From Stropharia rugosoannulata (lineage: Eukaryota > Basidiomycota > Agaricomycetes > Agaricales > Strophariaceae), in the NCBI GenBank assembly GCA_028532985.1, contig JANCIK010000004.1, forward strand, positions 2,294,001 through 2,358,000: a DNA stretch of 64,000 bases, read 5' to 3'. This document shows, piece after piece, positions 22,762 through 33,489 of the stretch. Each line of letters begins with the position of its first letter. The first letter of the stretch is position 1. The notes beneath the pieces were generated by a model. That model saw nothing but the letters and a program-made list of their open reading frames with translations. It had not been told where the DNA came from and did no database searches. A program made the position numbers and the translations under genes.

Positions 22762-23983
22762 ATGAAATCCTTCTTGCTGGCTGGCTTATCGGCCTTGCTG
22801 GCCATCCCGCTCTCTTTAGCCGCCTCTCCCCAGGAACAACTCGCCCAATTAGCGGCCTCGTCGCCCAATGGCGTCATACAGCTCGATGCGACCACATACG
22901 ACCTGCTAACATCTCCAAAACGCGAGTGGTCGGCCTCCATTCAGCTTACAGCGCTCGACCCTAGGCGCCGCTGTAACCCATGCAAGTGAGCAGCCCAGCC
23001 AAAGACTTGTGCATCAGTGCTTACACGCCCCTGCAGGGAATTCGACCCTTCATGGAGTGCAGTCTCCAAAGCCTGGTCAAGTCTCCCAGCTGCGACGAAG
23101 AACCAGCACTTCTTCGCAACCCTAGACTTCGATCAAGGCCCAACCGTGTTCCAAAAGGCAAGCCCGCGACGATGTGCCCGCTTTCCCATTCTAATTAGTG
23201 TTCCACAGCTTGGGCTCTCGTCCGCCCCGGTCGTTTACAACCACCCTGCAACTGAAGGCCCTCGGAAACCTGCAAGTGGAAATGTTTCTCCAGTCAAATA
23301 TGACCTGTCCGAGTATGCACCTATCTATCTGCTTTGTAAAGCACTGAATAAGTGTTTCTTTTAACAGTGGTTTCGACGCAGCGTCCATTGCCCAGTTCTT
23401 ATCGAAGCACACCCCTGTTCAGATTCCCTACAAAGATCCCATTGACTGGGCGCACTGGGCTACCATTGCATTTGGTGTTCTTGGCTCCATTCTCCTCCTT
23501 AGGTTCATTTCTCCCGTTATACAAAACCGATGGACCTGGGCTGCCATTACTGTTCTCACCTCTCTGGTAATGACATCTGGTTACATGTTCACTCGCATTC
23601 GCAACGCCCCCTTCAATGGCGGAGGAGGTAATTGGATTGCCGCTGGGTACCAGAATCAATTTGGTCAAGAGGTACAAGTAGTGGCCTTCATTTGTGCGTA
23701 TGTTTTATGCTGCAACCGATGTGCCATTAATTTCACCGTGATTATTTAGATGGCCTACTATCATTCTGCTTCCTTATGCTGATCCTAGTCGTTCCTCTGC
23801 AAGCCTCTCCCCAAAGACAGCGCTTACAAGTATACCTTTGGACGGCGGTCATCATGATTATTTATTCCGTCCTGGTTTCTCTTTTCAGGGTCAAAAACAG
23901 AGGTCAGTAATTTACGCATTGACCTGCACTATTATAGCTAACGTCCGTCTCTCCCAGGATACCCCTTCAAACTCTTCTTGTGA
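22762..23983 (+). CDS. OST3: Oligosaccharyltransferase subunit Ost3/Ost6
   Basis: Subunit of the ER oligosaccharyltransferase; its lumenal thioredoxin-like domain makes transient disulfides with substrates to promote N-glycosylation of nearby sites. Start ATG 22762 with a clear signal peptide (MKSFLLAGLSALLAIPLSLA). The thioredoxin fold carries CNPC in RRRCNPCKEFDPSW, then HFFATLDFDQGPTVFQKLGL, SSAPVVYNHPAT. Four transmembrane helices follow (WATIAFGVLGSILLLRFIS; WAAITVLTSLVMTSGYMF; FIYGLLSFCFLMLILVVPL; WTAVIMIIYSVLVSLF). It ends KNRGYPFKLFL, stop 23981-23983. An AT dinucleotide run follows at 23985-24000. Length and topology are as expected; the CxxC pair is retained. Confidence 0.96.
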
Positions 23984-24129
23984 ATATATATATATATATA
24001 CAAAATTTGTTTTTTAGCTACTGTATAGAACTGAGGATGAGAAAATTCTAGGTATGCGGTTAAGTACAAGCATAAGCGAATACGAGTGTATCTTGATAGG
24101 TATATAACATATGTATAAACTTGGAAATG

Positions 24130-27100
24130 CTAAGCCGCTCCCCCATCTCCTTGCTGTAGGACGTCTACGTATCGACTGCGAACATTACGTTTGGCAGCTT
24201 GTGATCTAGGTCTTGCAAGAGGCGCAGCGCCTGGTGGGCCTCCAGGTGGCATCATGCGAGATCCTGTAGGAGTGCTAGGAGCAGACTCTGTCGGAGGTGC
24301 AAGGTTGGAACGAATACGCATAGGTGCTTTAGGCGGTTCTCCAAGATCAACAGCCGAGGCTGAGCGAGCGGGTGGTGCACTGCCAGCTGGAGGAATGGTG
24401 GTCTTCCCACCCGTCATACCGGGCGACGCTGTTTGTGCCCGAGAAGGGGGTGGGGGTGGAGTAGCAGGCTTTTCAGCCTCAGCGCTACCAGCCTGTGTCA
24501 TATCATAAGGGCGAGTGTTAACGTGATACGAACCATGCATACCTTGCGATTGACCCATCGTTTCAACTCCTTGTCATAGTAGAAGGCAGATTCTTCGCCA
24601 AGGCTTGCTTTAACGGGGCCAGGGGTTGTCGACTCGCTTTTCTTCCACCACCTGCCTAGCCAAGATCCACTTGAAGATGCTAAAATCGTATCAGCCAACG
24701 CCTTTATAACTGAGGAGTGTATTACCTGAGGCTATTGGAGGAGGAGGCTCAACTTTCGGCGGTGGTGCAGCAGCTTCGGTTTTTGCTGGTTCCTCGCTTT
24801 CACTAGAAAGCTTAGGCTTAGGCTTTGAGTTACCCAATCCCAAATCATCATCATCATCTTCCTCGACCAAGTCTTTCGACGTTGAAATTTTTGATGACAC
24901 ATTAGACGGCCCGACGGAGAAAGCATTGTCATCCATTAGCGATATGAACCCGTCGTTTGTTGTCTGAACTGAAGCTCCATCTACTTTCATGAATGTGCCG
25001 ACAGTGGGTGTCGTGGTAGACTCGATTTCTGCTTGGGAGGAACCCCACCAAGAGTTTTGGACAGGAGTCTCAAGTTCGTCAGTTGAACTAGAAGTGCCCC
25101 GGCGCTGGGGCGTATATGTATCAAAAGTGTGCAGTTGGGTGCTTGTATTAGTCATGGGCGAGGATTGTGAAGTCGGCACAGAGTTCGAAATGGGATTATA
25201 TGTACCAGCCGAAGGTATCTGGCGTCCATATTCCATGGCCGAGGAAGACCTTTCCACGTGCATAGGTTGTGAATATGGTGACGATGTCGCCATAGCGGAA
25301 GACGTTCGCTGAGGATGCGCAGGTGTATTGAATGCCACGGGAACTTGAGGTGCTGGGGATGACCTGGCAGACGGTGTCGTTGAGATATTGCTATAGTGAG
25401 CGAAGGGCCCGACAAATGGCTGATCGACAGGCTTTTTTTGCGCAACGCCATTCAATTCATCCGTTTCGCTTTCACCAGTCACAAGTTTAGTAAAGCGCCC
25501 TTCCAGCCATCCTCCAATAGAGTCCAGACTTGGTTTACCTATTTTACCCCCGATCCATGAACTGCCTTTGTCACTTGAAGAGATGCCGGTGATGCGTTGT
25601 TGGAGACCCTGTAGTTGCTCCAAAAGTGCCAACATCGTATGAGTCGGAGAATGAGCGAGACATGTCGTTATCGCTTCACAGTACCTAAGTGTGAGGGATA
25701 AGTCTATGGATGTTCAGTGAACCGAAGCAAGCTACCTTACCTATTGGCAATTTGTACTTCACCAAGTTCAGCCAACATTACTGATCGTACAAAACGGTAC
25801 GTTTGTAATTGAGGAATTCCATGGAATGGTTCTTGCCCTTTGACCACGGGGGCAAGCGATAGAGCGAACTCAAAGATTTCAGAAAATATTAGAGCATCGG
25901 CATCTTTCATGACATTTGCACCATTTTTTGTTCCAACTAAAGTAATTTTTGCGGTTCCACTACCCAAACCACCGACCAATGACGTCTGGGGGGATAACAG
26001 ATAGCTGGTAGTAGAGATACAAATAAGATTTTGTGGTACACACACAATCCAAGTTGAAGTACGCACCAAACATGAGCCGCCTCCACGAAATTATTGGCTG
26101 ATAATTGATCGCCTAATGCTGTCAAGGCAGCTGATGCCTCTGTAGTCAGAGGGGATGATATAATCATTGCACTCGTCTCTGCCCATTTAGCTAATGAAGC
26201 CGCAGGGATAGTAGGTAACGTCGCTGCCGTTTGCATGCCCGAGAAATTTGGGGTCCGAGGTGTCACTGCAGGTACAAGTGGTGACTGGAAGCGTCCTAGG
26301 CCTCGCTGTAATAAAGTAAGGGGAGCGATCTCTTGAACTGTAATAGTACAAGTCAGGTACAAGCCAGTGGCTACAACTTTTGTAACAATGGTTCTCTCTC
26401 ACCTGCAGCAGGTCCTTGTCCCGAAAATAGACTATACGCAACCCTTAGGCTTTCCCTATGACTCTGATGATGTTGTGCACCGGTTGTTTTATTGACAGAA
26501 AGGGAGGTATTGTCTACTTCGTCATTGACTGCCAGATCTGTGCGTAGGAAGTCATGCACCACTTCCTTCCAGGATTCTTTGTCAATGCTACTAGCAATGA
26601 CCATAGCATGTGCCCACAACTTTTGATCGGCGGCATATTGGTATGCTCGACGGCGATCACCTCTAAGCAAAAGTTCTTCAATTATATCCAGTGCTGAAGG
26701 CTTCAATATTGTTACGCTAATGGGAGTTTCGTCTGACACTGCGACGGTCATAGATGCTAGAATGTTTGTTTTGTTTAAAGGTGCGTAATAATATATAAGT
26801 GGAGGAACGCACCTTGTATGGACACTGCATCTTGTATCACTGATGCACCATCCAGTCTAGGAACTAGAATTGAGCGAACAGCCATTTCTATTTGATGGCT
26901 ATAGTTCAAGTCAATTGACTGAACCCTTAAATGAACTACTGATTACTCACCTTCCCAGTAAACGTCCATCGTTTTCAACCATTATTTTCAGCAATTGTAC
27001 AAGGATAAGCTTATCTTCTGCTAACCGCCTCTCTGCGTTGGAAAGATATCCAAGGCCTTGTTGGATTTCACTTATGCGACCGGCCAAGTAACTCAACACT

Positions 27101-29255
27101 GATGCTTTTTTGGTTTTGGTTTGTGTCGCCTGATTTCTGACCAGGCTTATCGAAGTCAACCCGGGATCCGCTAGTAAGGGACCAGGATACGTTTCAACAT
27201 TGCCCGATGAGGTTTCAGGAAGTATATTATGCAAGACCCGAATTTTCAATTCAGACGTCGTCCGTGAAGAAAAGGCCACGTCAAAACCAGCATTTAACCC
27301 GGGCATTCCATGGAAACATGTGATTATCTTCCCCCCAAAACCGAAGGTGACAACTGGAGCTCGAGCTGAAGTCCTAGACAAGGGGTCATTTGCACCGATA
27401 AGTGATGGGGAAGGTGCATATTGCCCTGTCATAGGCTTGACCACGAGTTCCTGGGGCTTACTTTCCTGCCACTGTGAAGCATGTGGTGTCATCGAATTAT
27501 CTGAGGGAATGTCGGATAGAGAGTGAGAAACTGTAGACAATACGCTGAGTTGCTTTGGAACAGATCCAAAGGGAGATGTTCCTATGCTAGTTTGATAGAG
27601 TGTGGCCCCGGGTACTCTTTTCGGTGGCTCGTTTGGGCGTCCGTTATGAAGAGATAAAGGTGAAGCAGTTCTAGGTATATAATTACTAGAAGTGTGATTG
27701 CTTTGGGGAGTGTATGGGTCAACTGTAATATTGCTCTTCTTTACATCTTGTTCAGGAGTATAAGAGCTCCGATGGGGACCGGTCATATCAACATGATTAT
27801 TGGACGTTGCACGTTCTTCCAAGGATTCTGGAGCGTCACTCCCTGCAGGGGAGTGAGGAAGTGGCGTAGATGCAGGAGAAGTCACAGCATGAACTTAAGC
27901 AAAATAAATGCTCAGAAATAGCGGTATGAAATTTTCTGAAAGAGAAATACCTTCAACGTTATGATTTACATAATTGTTATTTAGCAAATTGTCTGCTGGA
28001 GTATAATGGCGTGAAAGAGTATCCTCACGAGCTCGGCTGACGGAGTTCTCATAGTCGTGTTGATTATCGGAATATGCCTCAGTAGAGCGCCCTTGTGAGT
28101 TGTATGACTCGGGCGTCATATGAGAGGAGAAGAGATTAACTGAGCTACCATCTAAAGATAATGCAGGTAATTTTTGGCTGGAGGCTGTAGGTTGCTGGTA
28201 CTGCGCATATGGTGACACCATGCTTGATCGATTATTCTTCCGAGTTGGCACAGTGACAGGGAATGGAGGATCGTATGCATTAGAAACCTTGGGCCGTTGG
28301 ACAGACGATTTAGGAGGAAGCGCTGCTGGCTGAGCAACAGGTGGCGCGATTGAAGCGGCTGAACTAACATAAGGATATTGTCCAGGAGCGGATTCCGTAG
28401 GACGTGTCTCGCTTCCACCATACGGAGGACTGTATGGCTGCGTGCTTGGTGCGTATGTTTGGGCATTATAACCGCTGCTTTGCATTTGTGAGGTTGGAGC
28501 TTTGGAACTTGGAGGATCATAAGCACCATAGCTGGGTCGGTTTGAGGAGCTGTATGTTGGGTATGTTGATTGCCCGTTTGCATTAGACGGTTCAATGCGC
28601 GAGTAATTCGGGTTTGTTCTGGCAGGAAGAGTATATGGACTGTATGCGGAATTCCCAGCTGCCGGGGCCTGGTAGGTATTAAGAGGGGCAGGGGTATATG
28701 AAGGTATTTGAGCTGGGAGCTCCGAGCTCTGATAAGACGAGTGAGCTGCTACTGAAGTCGTATACTGGGGACCTGAGTTATATGTGCCGTAAGATGGGTA
28801 GTCAGTGGGAGCCGTGGGGTGGGCGGAAGTAGGTGCTGCATAAATATTATGATTTGTATTCTGACTTCGGGAGTCAGCTGCCCGTCCGTAAGGTTCTGCG
28901 CAATAGGTTTGTTTGTTTGATTAATACAGACCACCTAAAACTCACCATCATGTACTCCATTGGCGTTCTCGTATTTACTCCATTCATTTCCTACGGTAGA
29001 GTCGAAGACGTCGGCAACAGAATTGGTATGTGTTTGCAATGAGAAACCAGTCAGAGAACTGGCATTGTAGTCCGGGTACGACGACGTGTCAGAGAGGAAA
29101 TTGTATGCGTCTCCCTGGGGAGAACCTGAAGATTTCTCGACGGGAAAGAGGTCGTCTTCAGGTAATGAAGTCGCTTCTGCACCCAAAGTTGCGAACAGGT
29201 CAGAACCCGAATCTTCGGACCCAAATAAGGAGGCAGCAGCTTCCTCGCCGTTCAT
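24130..29255 (-). CDS. SEC16: COPII coat assembly scaffold Sec16
   Basis: Large scaffold at ER exit sites that organises Sar1 and COPII coat assembly. Start ATG 29255 (MNGEEAAASLFGSEDSGSDLF). A long disordered Tyr/Pro/Ser/Gln-rich half (roughly 28900-27450) is followed by the central conserved domain: PVVTFGFGGKIITCFHGMPG, VLSYLAGRISEIQQGLGYLS, and the helical C-terminal part of that domain (LLLRGDRRRAYQYAADQKLW, AHAMVIASSIDKESW, RYFVRSVMLAELGE-like block near 25800). The tail is Ser/Pro-rich with a conserved FYYDKELKRWVNRK and a final Pro-rich stretch, stop 24130-24132 after QQGDGGAA. About 1,500 residues. Domain order matches fungal Sec16. Confidence 0.94.
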
Positions 29256-30280
29256 GGTTTCGTAGTATTTCGTAGTGCTATGTGCACAGAGTACCAAATC
29301 CTCGGTGCAGGTAGTGGAGATACGAAGAGGCTCTGATGCTATTATTGCCAGTATGTAAGTACTTATTTGGTATGATTTATTCGAGCTTGCGCAAGGTCCG
29401 AAGAGACACGTCACAAGTACCACGCCGTAATTGCTGAGATTCAGACGAAACTGAAATGTTTACTTATATGTACATTGATAGGCAGATTTTCGCAATTCTG
29501 GATATCAGTCTGTCTACACTCCTATCTGTTGTACTAAGTTGTTTCGTTCAAGATTTACGTGACTTCCAAGTTCCAGAGTCAACTTATGGCAAACTTATGG
29601 CCTCTTACTGTGACGGGGCGTGATTCTCACGAGTCCCGGCACACGGGGTGAGCCTCGAAAACCAGACAGAGTAAAGCTGTGGAATTCAAGACTGCCCTCT
29701 AACTACGATACAGAGGGCTTTTTATACTCTACGGGTCTGTTTGTACTTTATTTGCTTCAGTCCGATCGGTTAAAGAGAGGAAATGAAGAGTAATCTAGTA
29801 TGTCAAAGAAATATAAGAAAAGGAACTTGATAAGATTAGATATATATTTGTGACGACGTAGGCGGTCCGTCACACTTACATTCTTCAGCAATCGGATTCT
29901 ATCGGATTACTCCGAAAGCAGATTACTGGTTAGTAACCGTATGTAACTTAGGTTCAGGAAAGCTCTTGGAAAACTCAGGAAGGCAGGGAGGGTTAAGAAC
30001 TTCAAAGACATCTACTTACTTGTTCAGTAGCAGCAGGAAGATGCACATGTATTAATATTGAATAAGGATGGTATATGTATACTATAAACTCAGGTAGTAC
30101 GATAACTAACAACTGTTAACGAAAGCGTGACAAAAGCGACCAAAAGCAACATGAGATGATCAGCAACAAGAGTGAGATGAGCGGGATACAGATTATTCTG
30201 ACCGGATAAAGAAAGAAAGGCAACAAACTGTATTAAAGCGAGAGTATCATCGAGACACGCGCAATTCGACGACATTAGCA
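29256..30280. other. ~1-kb spacer, SEC16 promoter side
   Basis: Lies between the SEC16 start and the PUF gene stop. No convincing reading frame. It holds two adjacent hairpins followed by a T run (29626-29723), reported separately; the rest shows nothing I can name. Confidence 0.5.
29626..29723 (+). other. Two adjacent hairpins followed by T5, candidate structured RNA
   Basis: Hairpin 1: CTCAC (29626-29630) and CCC (29635-29637) can pair with GGG (29645-29647) and GTGAG (29648-29652), loop GGCACAC. Hairpin 2: GCCCTCT (29694-29700) pairs with AGAGGGC (29712-29718) around an 11-nt loop and is directly followed by TTTTT. That order resembles the 3' end of a small pol III or snoRNA-like transcript, but I find no convincing box A/B pair. 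Could be chance. Confidence 0.25.
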
Positions 30281-32811
30281 TCAACTGTTGTTGGATGTCT
30301 GTTTAGCGGTTGAGTTGGAAGTCTGTTTGAAGTAGGCATCCATAAGTCGCTCCACTGCGTCAATTTCATCATTAGATTTTGAGAATTGTTGAAGTTATAA
30401 TAATGATACTTACTTGAAACGAGCGGCCGACTGTAGGACATAGTTACTTTCCTCAAGCCAACGAGCAAAGGCTGAACAAGCTGAAAAAATGTTTCTTTCT
30501 GGCGATTTTCAGCAAGCGTTAAAGCACGTTGAAGTACATAGTCTGAATAGAGATATCAAAGTTTTTTTAAAAAAAATATATAGGGTGAAATACCTACTGG
30601 CATATTGGTCTTTCACCATGGTAAGTATAATGTGTTCACCAGGTACCTGCGGCTTCGCCGTCATAATCTCATTGATTAAAATTTCTCGACTCTCTGAATC
30701 TGTGCACATCAACGCTTTTTCACAAACATTTGAAGCGTATTTGTGCTGTGCCAGTCTGATTAGGTTACCGCGTATGGATGCAAGTACAATTGCCTTGTGT
30801 CGTTCTTGCCTCTGTTCCAAGATGAACTGTATAACGTAATTCTGAACAGTCGCCGTTAGTCATTCAAAAAGTTAGAAGTATTCGATCTTCTGGCTTACAC
30901 CGTATTGATCTTTCATAAGTTCATTTGTATGATAAAGAATGGCGTCCAAGAGTAAGCGCGTATGACTTGAGGGAATATGTTCAAGACACCGTTGAAGAAC
31001 ACGACATCCATATGGGTGCGTGGCTAGTTCCAAAATATTGTCGCATATGATAGGCAAAAAAATGAGCTTTTCGGCGTCTACAACTTGGATAAGTTTTTGA
31101 ATAACCTAGAATATTGGAGCTTAGTTATCTGTTCATTAATACAAATGTAGAAGTCGCCGACACCAACATGATTACCATGGGCATCTTTGATGCAGCTAAG
31201 AATATGGGGTTCCAAACGTTGAATCATGGAAGCATGATGGTGTGCTGAAATGACTTCAAGGGCCTAATTTATGATTTTTTAATAATCGAAGGCGCGTTAA
31301 TGTAATAAACATAATGTATAAGATGGTAAGCACCTTTTGTACCACCCGGCACCCGTAGATATTCAAAGAAAGCTCATTGACTTGCTCTTCGATAACACTC
31401 GTCAATATACTAATCTGGTCAGTGTTTCCAAATTCAAAATATTTCTGAACAACCTGGAGGCAAGTCATTCATTGCAAAACAGGAAAGAATGACAATAACT
31501 TGCATAATTGCCGAAAACGTCACGAACAAGCTCATTCAAGTGACGTGGAACAATTTCGCTAAATACGACGTCTTTCTCTTCGTCGGATGCGTTTTCCAGT
31601 TGCTCTTGTATAAAGCGCGAGCCATGCTGATCGACACTGAACTCTATCACATGTCCGAAGATCGCCTAACGAAAGCGACAATGAATGGAATGTAAGGTAC
31701 TTATTATGGAGCAATACCTTCAAGTCCCATTTTCGGTCACGATTATTTCTGAACTCTTCCAAAAGGGCGCTTCGAGGAGAACGGTGATAATTGTGATCGT
31801 GTAAGCGCCGAGACATACGCATGTCACCTCCTGTCAGTAGATTATCGGCCGCTGTAGGGTGCCCGGAGCGTTTGTTGCGCGAGTTTGATGTAGGCCTTTT
31901 GCGAGTATGTAATGAGACGGTGTTGAAAGCAGAATGATCCGATGACAGCTTCTGTTGCAGACTACTGGACAAGATGTCGTTCTTGATGAGAAAGACTTAT
32001 TAGTCTACTACGGCTAAGAATTATTTTGAAGGAAATGACTACGTACCTCTTTTGCCGATGAATTCACATCAACCTTGGGCACGAGAAATGGAGTTATAGG
32101 CGACATTAGCAAAATTGGAGGAGACCCTGGATATCCATGAGTGCTGGCATAGGTATTCGGGTACTCCACAGGATATCCCTGTTGGCGACAAGCAACTTCG
32201 GGACTGAGAATGCTTTCGACGAGAAAGTCGTTATGTAGATGTGGTACTGTTCTGGGAGGCAAGCGCTGCGGATGGAAAGCAAATGAATGATCGGTGAAAG
32301 GTTCATATGCTTGAACTGGAAGATAATTGCCGTAGTCAGTCGGATGGAAAACGCTGTAAGCGTTGGGAGAATGAGACATTGCCATATGCATATGGTCAAC
32401 ATAGCCGTGATGCGAATTGGGAGGGACGCGTGAAATATAGCCATCTGAAGGTGGTACCGAAGTAGGCGCCATAAATCTATGGCTTGGGTGAAAATGGGGC
32501 GGCATTGACAACCATTGCGGGTTGTAAGCTATATGCTGAGGTTGAGCACCATTCTGTTCATAAGTTTAGTTGTACTTCATGTAACAGCAAGTTAAATATA
32601 CCGGCAATACGAGCGTCGGGTGTAAGTGCTTGTTCCCATTATCTGAATATTGAACTGGCGCAAAAGGGGGTGGACAAGCAGGCAATGCATTGTTAATATA
32701 TGACCCGGTCCATCCATCATGGTATGTAACGGCTTCGTTTGTCTCAACCGACCCAGGAGTTACTGATCTAGAAGAAAACTGTTCCTGTGGTGGGGCAAAA
32801 GTGCAAGACAT
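30281..32811 (-). CDS. Pumilio-family RNA-binding protein (PUF, eight repeats)
   Basis: Cytoplasmic regulator that binds 3' UTRs and promotes mRNA decay or repression. Start ATG 32811 ([12 protein letters not shown]). The N-terminal half is low-complexity (His/Pro/Tyr-rich). The Pumilio domain follows [16 protein letters not shown]. Repeat cores after splicing: HGSRFIQ, FGNYVVQ, YGCRVVQ, HGNHVIQ, YGCRVLQ, YGNYVIQ, YASNVCE, YANYVLQ. These are the canonical base-reading triplets of human PUM1 / yeast Puf3. It ends [21 protein letters not shown], stop 30281-30283. Introns fall inside several repeats, one of them with GC..AG ends. About 700 residues. Confidence 0.95.
31454..31503 (-). other. GC-AG intron inside PUF repeat 2
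   Basis: The exon ends ..GGC AAT TAT, followed by GCAAGT as donor; the next exon starts GTT GTT CAG after CCTCCAG. Only this join gives FGNY|VVQKYF, the required repeat 2 core. The nearest GT donor (four bases in) breaks the frame. The intron is 50 nt, and GCAAGT is the usual form of a GC donor. Confidence 0.8.
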
Positions 32812-33489
32812 ATTCCTTTCAATTAGTGATGTCTCTGAACAGCCGAGCGAGCAAATCGACAAAATGAGCACTAAGAATAGAGGCGTGTTATAGAGAAGCA
32901 AAGATGCTCACCAGAATACTATTCAGTAATTAAAGATTTATAAGGAATGTACGCTGAAAAGCTACGTCAATGGTTTGGAAGACGGAAAGGGGGCTTGCAG
33001 ACCCTTCGTCAACCACACCTAAACGCAACATGAGCGTCCCTTATTGGCCCAGCCATCGAACGACTGAAAGCGGAATACGTCAATTTAATGAACTTAACGG
33101 AGACAGAATTTGCACACGGAAATCATTGACATAAAAATATCTTGCCGCGTTTCAAAGGGATCAAATTAGCATAGCTCACCTTAATTATGTACAAGCATCC
33201 TTTTTAGGTTTTATCCCGTAAGACCTTCTAGGTCCTCGCGTAAATAGCAAGGACCCTTCTTATTGGATAGTCAGTCTTTGCTTGTGCTTCTTTTCAATAC
33301 AAATATGCAACCTATGTAGCATTCGTGCGCCTTGGGGTGCCGATCGGTCTTCATTCTGCGAACTCAGGAGTACGTCGCACGGCGCGAAGAGCAACTGATG
33401 TCAAATATGTATTTCTAATATAAGAGAAAGAAAATGCTATGCAAATACAAGAGACGTGTGACGCAATAGTGAGTGAACGGTTCGGCCTT
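32812..33489. other. Spacer between kinesin-1 and PUF genes
   Basis: About 680 bp with the PUF promoter and the kinesin-1 3' UTR. Short open frames exist on both strands, none with protein-like composition. No RNA gene seen. Confidence 0.5.

Noticed and set aside
30509..30630. Apparent altered base-reading residue in PUF repeat 8 (YAS)
   Set aside because: The exon really ends after GCC A with donor GTAGGT; joined to AC TAT it reads YANYVLQ, the normal repeat.
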